Shown: positions 32,656-44,482 of the stretch, in pieces
How positions within the stretch are numbered: position 1 is the stretch's first letter
Layout of the letters: each line of letters starts with the position of its first letter
Assembly: GCA_947247005.1 (NCBI GenBank)
Contig: OX365945.1
Location: 32,852,551-32,916,550, forward strand
Source: Spisula solida
Taxonomy: Eukaryota; Mollusca; Bivalvia; Venerida; Mactridae
Direction of reading: 5' to 3'
Length of the DNA: 64,000 nt
The notes under the pieces: model-generated
What the model saw: the letters and a program-made list of their open reading frames with translations, nothing else
What the model was told of the DNA's origin: nothing
Databases searched by the model: none
Made by a program: the position numbers and the translations under genes

Positions 32656-32850
32656 GTTGAACCACAGGAACTTGCATTATTTAAAAAAAAGATTTTCGGA
32701 AAAAATAAATTGGAAAAAAAAAAGATTTTGAAAATGAATTTCACTACTGTATAGCCTGTATCAAAATATATATTTTGATACAGGCTTTACAATAGGTCTA
32801 GTGAATTTTCTTTTTTTAATTATAATATATGCAAGTTCCTGTGGTTGAAC
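32656..32850. repeat. 195-bp palindrome in the fucosyltransferase intron
   Basis: GTTGAACCACAGGAACTTGC at 32656 is mirrored at 32831-32850. The centre is GCCTGTATCAAAATAT followed by its exact inverse (32754-32785). It starts 40 bases after the splice donor. Confidence 0.88.
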
Positions 32851-33438
32851 CAATGTAAGTTTGATCATCTGTAAATCTCCAGTTATTCCCCATTGATTTT
32901 TTATTCGACTCCAATACGATGATCAACAGCAACGTACCAAACAGAAAAGTACAAATCGTACAGGGAAAGAAGCAATCAACATAAACAATATGAACGAACG
33001 GTATACAAGGAACATACAACAAAGACAAATCACAGATAAACCACAGGCACACGTCACAATGACAAACTCAAAAATGAAAAAGAAACACACAGGTTTTTGT
33101 CGACACATAAAGGGGGCATCAACTGCAATACTGGTACTGCACTAAACAAAAGTGTGAATTTTAACTACAATACTGCACTGAGCATGACATCCATAGCAAG
33201 CAAGCCCTTGGTTGAAGTTTGAAGCAAGATAGATGCGTAGAGAACAATTACATGGAAATGCTATTATTTTTCGGAATGCAGAAGTTGTATTGTCTTGCAA
33301 CCAATGGTTTCGATATTAGCATTACGCTGTATTGTATATATACAGCCTCCTCGATAGCATGTAATATTGCCCGCAATTATGGTAACATTTTAGAGCGTCT
33401 ACGAGTCTGATAGCACCCGGGTTCGAGCCCTGGCCACG

Positions 33439-33778
33439 CAGGCGCGTAGCTACCTGTACGCAGAATACGCAGCTGCGTACACATGCTTTTTAAAAAGTGA
33501 AAAAATAAATGATCGAACAATGCAATAAAAACTGATGCCTAAGCCCTAAGGGGGTAAGCCTTTAGTATTTTCAGCATTTCTTAGAAAAACTTAAAAAGCT
33601 TTATACAAACAAATAAACCTGGTTTTATCAGTAAAATAATGTTAAAAATGAAGCAAAAAAAACAAGCAAGAACGCACCAGAGACGTTCTAGCGAACAAAA
33701 TTTTTCCGGGGGAGCATGCCCCCAGACCCCCCCTAGCCATTTTGCGTACACATTCAAATACCTCTAGCTACGCCCCTG
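33439..33778. mobile_element. 340-bp hAT-like MITE in the fucosyltransferase intron
   Basis: The ends are CAGGCGCGTAGCTA and (inverted) CAGGGGCGTAGCTA, a sequence style typical of hAT termini. CCACG flanks both sides, and an exact 8-bp duplication is not clear. The flank GGTTCGAGCCC (33419) is a B-box-like SINE remnant into which it inserted. No ORF. Confidence 0.72.
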
Positions 33779-33901
33779 CCACGTCACGGTACATGTAACA
33801 GTAATTGATTAACAATCATATGTCAGGAAAATTGTTTCACAATCGACTTAAGATAAATGATAACTACTGTATTCTAAATATCATACCATATTATTTTGCA
33901 G

Positions 33902-34236
33902 GCTATATAAAGAAGGCAATGGATATCTACAGATCCAAATATCCAAGAATTACTTTCATAGTATTCTCCAACGACATGGCATGGTGCAAGGGAAATGTTC
34001 ATGATGACCGTAACCAGATAATGTTTAGTCCTTTTCTACATCCGGGTCACGACCTTGCTGTGATGTCACAATGTGACCACATGATTATTTCAGTTGGAAC
34101 ATTCGGTTGGTGGGGCGGATGGTTATCGGGGGGATCGGTTGTGTATTTTAATGGTTACCCACGGCCGGGTTCAGAAATCGATAAATATTTTATAAAATCT
34201 GATTACTACCCTCCGCATTGGATTGGCTTAACTTGA
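33902..34236 (+). CDS. alpha-1,2-fucosyltransferase (GT11), terminal exon
   Basis: The acceptor TTATTTTGCAG joins in phase (G+GC, Gly) to give VDAGYIKKAMDIYRSKYP, continuous with family sequence. It carries FIVFSNDMAWCK and SVGTFGWWGGWLSGG (nt 34090-34134), the second hallmark GT11 motif. The stop is TGA at 34234-34236. An ATTAAA signal lies at about 34288. A 31-bp minisatellite starts about 65 bases after the stop. Confidence 0.95.
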
Positions 34237-34299
34237 TGATATACTATGTTGTCTAACTGCTAAATACATTATTGATGGATAGAAACATTAAAACTAACT

Positions 34300-35150
34300 A
34301 CGATCACCCTCATGATGACTGGTGTTGACGGAGATCATCATCACGATGACTGGTGTTGACTGAGATCATCCTCACGATGATATGTGTTGACTGAGATCAT
34401 CCTCACGATGACTGGTGTTGACTGAGATCACCATCACGATGACTGGTGTTGACGGAGATCATCCTCACGATGACTGGTGTTGACTAAGATCATCCTCACG
34501 ATGACTGGTGTTGACGGAGATCATCCTCACGATGACTGGTGTTGACTGAGATCACCCTCACGATGACTGGTGTTGACTGAGGTCACCCTCACGATGACTG
34601 GTGTTGACTGAGATCACCATCACGATGACTGGTGTTGACTGAGATCATCCTCACGATGACTGATGTTGACGGAGATCATCCTCATGATGATTGGTGTTGA
34701 CTGAGATCACCATCACGATGACTGGTGTTGACTGAGATCATCCTCACGATGACTGGTGTTGACTGAGATCACCATCACGATGACTGGTGTGGACTGAGAT
34801 CATCCTCACGATGACTGGTGTTGACTGACATCATCCTCATGATGACTGGTGTTGACTGAGATAATCCTCACAATGACTGGTGTTGACTGAGATCATCCTC
34901 ACAATGACTGGTGTTGACTGAGATCATCCTCACGATGACTGGTGTTGACGGAGATCACCCTCACGATGACTGGTGTTGACTGAGATCACCCTCACGATGA
35001 CTGATGTTGACTGAGATCACCCTCACGATGACTGGTGTTGACTGAGATCACCATCACGATGACTGGTGTTGACTGACATAAAATAACTGAGATTACCCAC
35101 ACGATGACATAAACTAACTGAGATCACCCTCACGATGACTGATGGTCGCT
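34300..35150. repeat. 31-bp minisatellite, about 27 units
   Basis: The unit is GATCATCCTCACGATGACTG plus GTGTTGACTGA, with CAT/CCT/CCA variants. The last units degenerate into ATAAAGTAACTGAGATC forms. It lies directly downstream of the fucosyltransferase and may be in its 3' untranslated region if the 34288 signal is skipped. Confidence 0.93.
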
Positions 35151-35340
35151 GACATAAAGTAACTGAGATCTGGATGCAACTGGATTCACACGTGTAAATG
35201 TATCCCGTAACTATGACATGATAGTCAGTGTGTGACATGTGATCTAGGCATCACTCGGACATTAACATCGGTGTGGCCGGACTATAGTCTCCTGTCATCA
35301 TTCAAACCTTTGTCAATGTGATACATGTACTTAAATACTT

Positions 35341-35545
35341 CGCTGGCTTAGAATTAAAATGTCGTAAGTACAAAAAAAATATGTTGGGAAAACATGAAAA
35401 ACTGTTTGAAAACTACTCTTTACCTATTGAAAAACAAGCTTTTAAGCTTCAGTTTGGTGAACATGGCCACTTCCGATTTTCATGAAATGTTGCAGATTTC
35501 AAATACATATGAGTCTTATAAGGTCGTAAGAAGTACTTAGAATTG
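35341..35545 (+). mobile_element. MITE family M2, copy d
   Basis: The left end CGCTGGCTTAGAATTAAAAT matches the family. The right end is eroded at AAGTACTTAGAATTG. Confidence 0.72.
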
Positions 35546-35852
35546 TTTAACAGGTCAAGTGCCTGTGCAAGAACCAAACATTTTGTGTTTCCGAAAGAGG
35601 GTTGCTCTTAGGCGGTTATATTTTATTACAATTGACAAAAATGGAAGTATTGCATCTAATGCAGTCATAAACGTTATGGGATTACTTGTAAAAGTTATGT
35701 CACGCTTTGCCTTTTGTCTGCGAGTGATCAGTGGACATTTGTTACAGTTGCCTTTGTGTATGTCTCTGCACAATGTTCCGGTGTGTCCGTTTCTTTTAAC
35801 CGGGTATAATGTATCGGTAGTGTCCGTTTCTATTTACCTGGCCTCATAATCC

Positions 35853-35920
35853 AATCGGAACGGTCCGTACGGAATTTATCGCTACTGACGTAGAAATAGC
35901 CGAGTAGTTCCGAGTGCTCA
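35853..35920 (-). repeat. inverted copy of the 6631-6765 repeat
   Basis: Its reverse complement contains CACTCGGAACTACTCGGC, GTCAGTAGCGATAAAT and ACGGACCGTTCCGATTG in the same order as 6696-6760. Confidence 0.7.
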
Positions 35921-36127
35921 TAATCGTTCGTTTGTTTCCGGTATGGAACACCGTGAGAATGGTAAATTTGTTAAAATAACAAACCGGACAAGCACGGAAT
36001 GTTCATGAGATCCAGGTAAATAATTTCGCACAAAAATATATGTTCTGCTTTGACAGCATCAACACTGCAAATCAACTAATAGCAGGCACTTGTATACTCG
36101 TGATTCGTATAGTGGTTCTCAAGGCTA

Positions 36128-36384
36128 TATAGCACTGAGAATTTGACGAGATCCTGACCTTTATTCATGAATATATTACAAGGTTCTTGCGTTCAATATA
36201 TACATTTCCACTAGCAAATCGTGCAATATCTGTCCTTTAGATTTGTGTTGGTATTCCAACTCGAGCGCCTTCGTGATACTTCCCGCTTATGAAAACTTAC
36301 AACCGGTATTATTAATATAAACAATATATCTGTTAAATTATGCTAATAGGAGGTCAAGAGTTGTGTCAAATTCGCCGTACTATA
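36128..36384 (+). mobile_element. MITE family M3, copy c
   Basis: TATAGCACTGAGAATTTGAC opens the element and a mirrored GTGTCAAATTC...TATA closes it. The interior aligns with 4465-4716. Confidence 0.78.
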
Positions 36385-37134
36385 CCTTCGAAGATTCACA
36401 AGTATCTGTGCAATATAGCAGTGATACATGTGCAGCTGGTCACATAGTAAATACTAGTATTCTGAATCTCTAGTAATATATGCATAATAGTGCAAATAAT
36501 TAAAAACACAATAAACTAAACTATCCTCATATAAATAACAAAGCCTTCTAAACTTTACATGTATTCAATACCAACACTTTATTATAATAAAACCCTCACA
36601 TATTATAAAATATAATCAATTATTTATTTTTTCAGTCCTGTGCAGTTAGGTTAGATAACATTGTACAAGTACAATTAATCCCTAGCCTAAGGCCAGATTT
36701 TTTAAATTATTTGTTACTCGGACATTTTTCAAAAAAAAGTCCACAGGAGGAGGGAAAAAAAATAATAATAAAAACTCCCAAAATATAGCTTCCACACGCT
36801 GTTTGTGGTAGAATAATCAATGACGGTCCGATTTAAAGCAATCAACACTCAACAACAGTGTTAGTTTTCAAGAAAACAGCCAATTTATCTTAAGACTAGT
36901 ACACTGCATTGAAACACTAATATAATAAAACTTATTATTAACAAAATAATGTAATAATAGTACAAGGCTGGTCCATTTATCATCAAAACATTATATGCAA
37001 TTTTGTTGTTTTTTTCCAGTTTTTCAACAACAAAAAATTGAAAATGCCAAAAAATTGGGCAGGAGGATCCGAGTAACGAAAAATAAAAGAATTCTGGCCT
37101 AACTGAGATGTAAGTTAATGAATCAACCCCATGT

Positions 37135-37368
37135 CGCTGGTTTAGAATTAGAAGGTCGTAAGTACAAACTCAATATTTTGAGAAAACAAGAAAAAACTGT
37201 CTGAAAACTACACCTTACTTATGGAAAAACAAGCTTTAACAACTTCAGTTTGGTCAACATGACCACTTCCGATCTCATGAAAATAGCCTCATAAGAAGCG
37301 CCTTGGGATGCATATGAGTCTTATAAAGTCGTAAGTAGTACTAACGACCTTCTTATCCTAAGCCAGAG
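37135..37368 (+). mobile_element. MITE family M2, copy e
   Basis: CGCTGGTTTAGAATTAGAAG opens the copy and CTTCTTATCCTAAGCCAG closes it. It is the best-preserved pair of ends in the family. Confidence 0.82.
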
Positions 37369-38452
37369 ATGTGATTATGCTTATCGTTATGAACCGATCC
37401 CTTATGGCGATTCACCGCAATAAATACGATAGAAAGTCGACTATAGTAAACAATCTTAACATCAAACCTAACAGAATTTAACAAAACATTAAACTATATA
37501 ATAATTATATTGGTTCAAATTCACAGGAAACTTTAACTTTAACTTTGGATCAATACATACATTGTATTTGTATATAATATAATAATAGCACATTCAAACG
37601 AAAGTAATCTAAGTTTTGATAGTTCATGTGGAATTCTACTAGAGCTCAGAATCATTACATTCTTCTATTTTCCATTTATTTAAAGCAAACCGGTACAAAA
37701 ATATTCATAATCAGAAAAAATATGGCCAAGGACATAGACACATACATATTATAGCAGAGTATCATACATACACACCAAAATCAAAATCGTAAACAACAGT
37801 ATTGAGATCATACAAAGCAGCGATCACGAACAGTCTTTCCTGTCTCAGTTTCATAGAACGAAAAATAAAAATTAACTAGTAGTGTGAGGGTCGGGGAACC
37901 ATCCCTCGTCACACCTACAACCATGCACATATATGTCATGTATTATAAGTAGCAAGAACACATACAATAACTATAAACAAAAGAGCTCCATGATACAGCA
38001 TTAACAACTATGGGTTTTTGAATCCTGTTTTAAAGTTAACAACATTTATTCAAAGCTATATTTTGCAAATACACATTAAAAAGGGGAGCAACTCAAATGA
38101 CTTTAAATACTGTTTGGAACAAGCGCAGTTCTTGTCCTTGGACTGCACTCACTTGTGTCGGTTTCTTGAACGAGTAACCCTGATTTTAAGTATATAATAT
38201 TACCTGGTAATAATTTATAAATGATTCGAAAGAATGTGGCTTATATCTTGAAAGGGAAAGAAAAATAACAATGTTGGGAGCAGCTTATACAGAAAATGAA
38301 CCAATGTAAAGATAGCCTGATACAGAGAAATTTGATTAAACAGCATTTCTAATATGTTACGATTAAATCATGAACCACCAAGTACCTTTTTGTTTTTAGA
38401 ATAAAGAATATTTGCAAACTTATTTAACGAAACCCGTGATATCGTTGGCTAA

Positions 38453-38685
38453 GAATAAGAAGGTCGTAAGTACAAATCAATAGTTTGAGTAAACAAGAAA
38501 AAACTGTCTGAAACTACTCTTTACTTATGGGAAAACAAGCTTTTCCAACTTCAACATAACCAGTTCCGATTTTCATGAAAATAGGCTTATAAGAAGCGTC
38601 ATGTGATGCAGATTTCAAATATGTATCTGTCTTACACGTATAAGGTCATAAATAGCACTTACTACCATCTTATTCTAAGCCAGCG
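38453..38685 (+). mobile_element. MITE family M2, copy f
   Basis: CGTTGGCTAAGAATAAGAAG opens the copy and CTTATTCTAAGCCAGCG closes it. The AAGAAAAAACTGTCTGAAA interior is conserved. Confidence 0.8.
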
Positions 38686-39082
38686 AAATCTATTTAAAGT
38701 ACTGAAATCTAAATAGTCTGTATAAAGAACCGTGAAGACAAATATAAATGGAACACAGTTTTGATGTCTATGTGTGGCAGGTAGATTCAATACTTCATCG
38801 AATAAAACAAAGACATACAATAAACTAGTAACAATTTGGATAGTTTCGTAGAATAGTTATAAATGACAATGTAGAAGTTAGCGACACTTCGCAGTGGCCT
38901 TTGAATCATCGTATTTTGCAGTATAAACCATCGATGGTATTTTTCAGAAATATGAACCACGTGTGAGTTTGAAAGAAAATACGATCATAAACTCGCCATG
39001 ATTTTGACAAATACAATATTCACGTGATAATCTTTATTTGATGAAAAGCTGGAGTGGTTTCTAGTAGTACATAGTTTGTTAA

Positions 39083-39609
39083 AGGTGCTGCCTCACATAT
39101 CGGTCTAAAATTTTTATGACATAATTTTCCTACCTAACCAAGTATGTATGTAATAGAAAGCCACTGGTGGTTGCTTTATGGCATAAGAGTTATTTAAATC
39201 ATTTTTGATATTCGGCACTCGGTATTTTTCCTTTTGAAAATATCGCAGAGTTTCCTTCCAAAATGCTTTGTGAATTATGTAATTCACACATGATCAAACT
39301 GTAACTTCAACAAACTAAAGCCGAAACATCTGTGAGGTATTCGGTTCGTTTCGCAATTCGTTTTCATTGAATGGAAACAAAATTCAGGCAATTTAAATGA
39401 TAGTAGTGCTAATTATATAGGGTATTAATGCCCTATATAGAATTTTGGCTGTAAAAATGCTAAATTAATACAAAATGCCGATGTTTCCAAAGTTATTTTT
39501 ATATCAATGTGGTTGTTTATGGCATATACAGGCAACTATACCAAAATTACATGAATATTTGACAATTTTATTTTATTTTTGCAATAGACCAATACGTGAG
39601 GCAGTCCCT
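39083..39609. mobile_element. 527-bp TTAA-flanked MITE
   Basis: The ends are AGGTGCTGCCTCAC and (inverted) AGGGACTGCCTCAC, flanked by TTAA at 39079-39082 and 39610-39613. TTAA duplication is typical of piggyBac-type integration. The interior has a palindrome TATATAGGG/CCCTATATA (about 39416-39441). It lies about 360 bases past the ASTE1 stop. Confidence 0.75.
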
Positions 39610-39971
39610 TTAAATTCGTTTTTAAAGAGTTATTAGTCCTTTAGGCCCTACATTTTTAAATTGCATCATGATAAAAGACTATTTAGATAACTCTCTATCT
39701 ATATATATAGTATCTGATGATACCCCATCATTGTTGTATGAACACGATGAAGTGGTTTGCTTTATTCTTTTTATTTAATTATAGCTATTAGTAATTCCAA
39801 TCGGTAAGTAACTTAGTATTGATCATAAAAAATAATGTACATGAAGTAATAAAATTTAATACAGCATAGCATCACAAAATCGGATATTTCTGTTTGTTTT
39901 CTTTCTTACGCGCATACTCATTGTTAGATGAAATTCACTGCACATGGCGTGCTTATTCTACTCATTATGTA

Positions 39972-41840
39972 TCACTGCTTTGATAGCTCCACCACCTTGT
40001 TTCGTACCATTGTGAACAGACGCGACAGTTTTGAGTATTGAGTTCCGTGACTTAAACCAGAAATATCTTTAGCTGGTAAACCTGTGGACACTAGATTCAT
40101 GTAGAAGTTGCACGCAAACTTATTATTGAATGCTACAATCGGGCTGGCAATGAGAAATGGAAAATTCAAGACTTGGTTTAGTCGTGCTGTATCTTTGCAA
40201 CACGAATAAAACTGAGAAAAGCCATGTACGATATTTTTGTCCCATCCCTCATTCGGCTGTTGGTCGAACCTGGTGTACATTTCTTTCTTAAGGGAGTAGA
40301 CACAACCCTCTCCTACTTCGTTGCAAGCGTTCAAAATAGCAGCACTCATATCTCGACGGTCGTCTTTGAAGACGAGTGATTTCAAGTGCAAATAAATCAC
40401 ACACATCAACAATGCATCCATTTGCTTCATGTTGACCTCAGGTTTTGCATGTTTCATCCAGTAAGACAGGCTGAGTATTAGTGGAACGACTGCATCTTTC
40501 ATATCAAATCCATGGAAGTGACGTGGATCAACATTGAAACAAGCTAGAAACAACCGTTGTCGATCTTCTTGATTCATCTCAGAAATTGTACACAGATCTG
40601 GCAGCATACCGAACTTCGGAAGTTCTCTTAATGGTTTAACAACGAACGGCCAACATTTATCTTCTTTTCTGTCGTGTTCTACAACGAAGATGTCCAGGTT
40701 TTCTGGGCCTGCTGGAGCAACTGCGATTCCGTAAATACACTGTCTAATGTATCTAGAGCAGGCAAACGATGAAGGCAAATCAATGCTTTCTGCTTGGCAT
40801 GTGAATATGACCCTGTGGAGAACGAACACGTCCTGAAGAAAGCTACCAGAGGTAAAAGCACAGGTACGCAAACGTTGTGTAAACCAATCTGGCAGTCTGT
40901 TGCCGTAGTAATCATCCAAATCTGCACCAACAAAGGAGTAGGTCCGGAAAAAAGTGTCCAGGTCAAACGCGGAGAACTCACCAAGTTGATAATCGGCGAT
41001 AGCATGATCGAATGTATCTTCATTATCCTTTGTAGCGTGTTCTCCACTCAATACTGTACCTAGAACTTTACCTCTTACATCAGGCGACCTTCTGTATTTA
41101 TTTAACCAAGTCAATATGTTCTCTGGTCTTATGAAGTGATTAAACCAATGCATTTTACGAAACAACTGGAGAAGTATTATTCGGTCGACGTAATCATTGC
41201 CCATGATCGTTGCCAAGAACGGTAACATTTTAGCGGACGTTTTCATTTCTGATACAAACGCATGATACTGATAGAGTTGTATAGGAATGCTGGATTTGGT
41301 TTCCAAGGTACGTGTTGTTACATCTATAAATGGGAATGGTATACAACCTTCTTCCAACTGATAGATGTAGAAATCACTATCATTACTCATCACAGGACAT
41401 CGCCATTTATTTGCCAGGACGGCTATATCTGTGTCAGCTTCAAACCTTGTAGATGCATGTGGAATACCAAGCTCGTTCAGAACCTGTAGAAATGTATCGA
41501 TTGCAAATATCGGCAAACGTCCGAAATCTTCACGCTTACAATCATTGATTACATTCTGTTTCCTTTGCATAGTCGTTCTAAAATGTCTGTAGTCTGTATT
41601 ATCGCCTCCATCAAATACGACGTAAGCCCTGACTCCACACTGTTTCAAAGCTTGAAAATAACGTCGGCAATTTCTCGCGAACAAGCTGTAGTCAATACCC
41701 GGAAAAGAGGCATCGTATTTTCCGTGATACAGATGATGGCAAATATTTGAACCGTCAATAACAACCCTTGTGTTCGAAAGTTCACTGTTGGTAAGAATGT
41801 TGTTTTGTTTGACGTACGACGTAAGGCCTCGAATACCCAT
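39972..41840 (-). CDS. ASTE1: ASTE1 / asteroid homolog, XPG-FEN-like nuclease
   Basis: The 622-residue product of a single coding exon opens MGIRGLTSYV, the invariant N-terminus of the FEN/XPG superfamily. The acidic metal-binding residues expected from the family are visible: D29 (VVIDG), D77 (VVFDGG), E134/D136/D138 (RFEADTD), D154/D156 (NDSD) and D216 (GNDYV). Human ASTE1 is of similar length and has been described as a structure-specific nuclease acting with the shieldin pathway on DNA ends; fly asteroid affects EGF-receptor signalling. The start is fixed by MGIRGL; upstream (minus strand) TTTTCTTTCAG at about 41866 looks like an acceptor ending a 5' untranslated intron. An ATTAAA signal on the minus strand lies at about 39857. 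No frame breaks. Confidence 0.95.
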   Translation of the reverse strand: MGIRGLTSYVKQNNILTNSELSNTRVVIDGSNICHHLYHGKYDASFPGIDYSLFARNCRRYFQALKQCGVRAYVVFDGGDNTDYRHFRTTMQRKQNVINDCKREDFGRLPIFAIDTFLQVLNELGIPHASTRFEADTDIAVLANKWRCPVMSNDSDFYIYQLEEGCIPFPFIDVTTRTLETKSSIPIQLYQYHAFVSEMKTSAKMLPFLATIMGNDYVDRIILLQLFRKMHWFNHFIRPENILTWLNKYRRSPDVRGKVLGTVLSGEHATKDNEDTFDHAIADYQLGEFSAFDLDTFFRTYSFVGADLDDYYGNRLPDWFTQRLRTCAFTSGSFLQDVFVLHRVIFTCQAESIDLPSSFACSRYIRQCIYGIAVAPAGPENLDIFVVEHDRKEDKCWPFVVKPLRELPKFGMLPDLCTISEMNQEDRQRLFLACFNVDPRHFHGFDMKDAVVPLILSLSYWMKHAKPEVNMKQMDALLMCVIYLHLKSLVFKDDRRDMSAAILNACNEVGEGCVYSLKKEMYTRFDQQPNEGWDKNIVHGFSQFYSCCKDTARLNQVLNFPFLIASPIVAFNNKFACNFYMNLVSTGLPAKDISGLSHGTQYSKLSRLFTMVRNKVVELSKQ

Positions 41841-41865
41841 TTTCTTTACTTTCTCTATGGATATC

Positions 41866-44482
41866 TGAAAGAAAATTACACACGATAATTAACGCCGACT
41901 TTTACTATACCAAGGGGAATGACTCTGCTAATCATTGCATGAATCTGAGTCAAAGGGGTGTAACTCACTGGCTGAATGATCTTCTTTTTATACTGAACAA
42001 TTCGACAATGTCACTCTGTGCTGAATTATAACCTCCATTAATTTCCGCCACGATTAGTTGAGTTGCGGTCCTGAATTAGCATACTGTAAGCTGAAATGAC
42101 CCTTTATAGATTTTCACACTATTAGGTTTCCCACTACATGTACATGTATTAGCTGAGTAATGACCCTTAATTTCCCCACTATTTCATGTATTTAAATAGC
42201 TGAGATTTGGCCCTTAAATCATTAAATTTTGTTTGGGCGGCACACAAATACTCAAGTCAAGAATACTCGAGCTACAGCCTTCAGACTTCATAGAATTTTG
42301 AACTATGTAAAGGATTTCGATTAAATTTTTGAACCATATTTAAGATAACAGAACTACAAGTATTATACGAATTTGTATCAAACTGTTTCTATTAATACTG
42401 TTTTGCTTTTATTTTGTTATATGTATTATATGTAAATAATGAATTGAAATAAATATAAAAAGAAGAGAAAGAACCTCTGTAGAGCAACACCCTTTGTAAG
42501 CTTGTTGTTTAGAGAGTGTTGCTATACAGAGGTTTTATTCATAGAAAATGTCAGCTTAGGGAATTTGTAAGATCTGGCTCACATAAGCCACCTTTACTAA
42601 TACATGACTGTTTATCTGACATATATAATTATAGGTGTTAGCATCAATAAATGATGTTATTAAAGTACAATAATGTCAACTTTCCCTTTCGTTTTCAATA
42701 TTCCACAGAAACAGTTATATATACAATGTACTGTGTAAATGTTCCAGCTAGAACCCTTCGCTTTTTTTTAATTCCGTCGATGGTTAAAGAAGCCGTCCAA
42801 ATAAATTTTAAAAAACGTTTATCTCATTATATGATTTCGTGAACTTGACAAAGCAGTATTGTTTAATAAAACATACATTCTACTAAAAAATATTGTAATT
42901 CATATTTCAGAACAAACTTGACTAAAAATAAAATACTGAGAGAAATTTAAGAAAAGCCTACTGGTAGGCTATGGTTGGAACCGTTATTTGCTCAGTACAT
43001 GTATTTTAAGCATGCTTTATTATGAATTAATGATGTAAAACGTCTGGCATGGGCTACATGCCATATACCGATATAGTCAATTATTACACTGCTGTTTATT
43101 GTTCCGAGTAATAAATTAACTTCCGAGAGGCAAGGACGTGCAAATATACATGTTTATTCGGTTTTAACAGCGTTTCTCAACAGCATTAATCAGTATTCCC
43201 GTACAGTATCATAATAACCAGTATTCTAACACGATATGTGGATTAATCCATATACGCATAGAGCATACCAGGGCATGTATTACTACCTCAATAAAACATG
43301 CCTATCAAATTGTCTGTTACTATTTACGCCCCGTATCACGTGACATACATGTATTTATAAATGAATGAACGCAAACTTTATAGTAAAAACTTCCACGAGT
43401 CGTCAACAAAGCAAGTTGCACGGGTATCCAGTGTTACAGCTATGACGCATCTATTTTTAAAAACTCCTATATACTCTCGAACTAAGTTTCAAAAAAACTT
43501 CTGACAATCAAGTCATTTATATTTTTCATTTCATGAAATAGCTACCCTATACTGGTGTTATTAAAATTGTTTTAATGTTAAAAATGTGTTATTTCCTTCA
43601 GAAAAATCACGAAGGTCGTTTTCATTAACGAGGGAGGTAATTGTACCAGCTAATAAGCCACTCAATTTCAGCGTGGAATTATGTTCAATGTCAAATGGGT
43701 GAAATAAAATATATATTAAATTAAATGTCAAATGGGTGAAAATGGAATGCACGCAGTTAAATAGTACGGGATATTATCGTATTTAGAATCGAAATAAAAA
43801 CTATATTCTTGCATTTAATTTCTCAGTGAATAAAACACGGACACTCGTTCGGATGCGGAAAATTAAATCACTCGTGCTACGCACTCGTGATTTTTTCCGC
43901 ATCCGAACTCCTGCCCATGTTTTATTTACCGACAAAATACAAGAACAGATTTTTATTTCTTAACTAACTTACTTTTCAACAAGGAATCAGCAACTTCACT
44001 TTTAAAACAGAATCTATCAAGTATTTACTGAGTGTGAATAATTAAAATTTACCTGAATGTAAGCGTATAGTTTCCTCCAAGTTAAGTTCTATGTAGTTTG
44101 CCTACGTAGGTACAATGAACCTAGAGTTTCACTTTATACTGAATGACTAACTTGTTATCCAACGTTTTCAGAAAATCTAAATCTATCGAGACTCGATTTT
44201 CCGTTTTTAAGTGACCCATTTCTGTAAACCATTTTCTAAAAACACGAATAAGTACTAGATAACAACGATTGTTAAATACATGTATAGATAATGTCCCGGA
44301 TGTTTGAAGTAACGAATCATCAATGGGCTAAGAATGGGCAAACAAGTACAATATACTCTCAATCATCTGCTATTACTGCATCATTGTAAAGTAGATGTGC
44401 ACTGTTATCCCCCCCTCCTAAGAATTATAGCATTCCGCAGCATTTGTAGTTTCTACTTTCGGTTATAAGAAGGCACGGGCGG
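41866..44482. other. region upstream of ASTE1, repeats only
   Basis: No gene was recognised. It contains a short hairpin at 42470-42535 (CCTCTGTAGAGCAACAC mirrored), R4 copy 2 (43230-43990) and ordinary AT-rich sequence up to the satellite edge. Confidence 0.5.
43230..43990 (-). mobile_element. repeat R4, copy 2 (uninterrupted)
   Basis: This inverted, contiguous copy of 14720-14991 plus 16331-16720 lacks the nested element. It includes the same hairpin (43800-43960), here with centre ACTCGTGCTACGCACTCGTG. A 40-base CCATTTGACATT segment is locally duplicated (about 43685-43740). Confidence 0.75.

Larger units (their letters stand above)
35151..39971. other. intergenic, MITE-rich
   Basis: No gene is supported between the fucosyltransferase and ASTE1. 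It holds three M2 copies, one M3 copy, an inverted copy of 6631-6765, and a TTAA-flanked element at 39083-39609. An open stretch at 35559-35849 has no recognisable domain. Confidence 0.55.

Noticed and set aside
34300..35150. CRISPR-like array (31-bp repeats)
   Set aside because: The repeats are contiguous with no unique spacers, in a eukaryotic context; it is a minisatellite.
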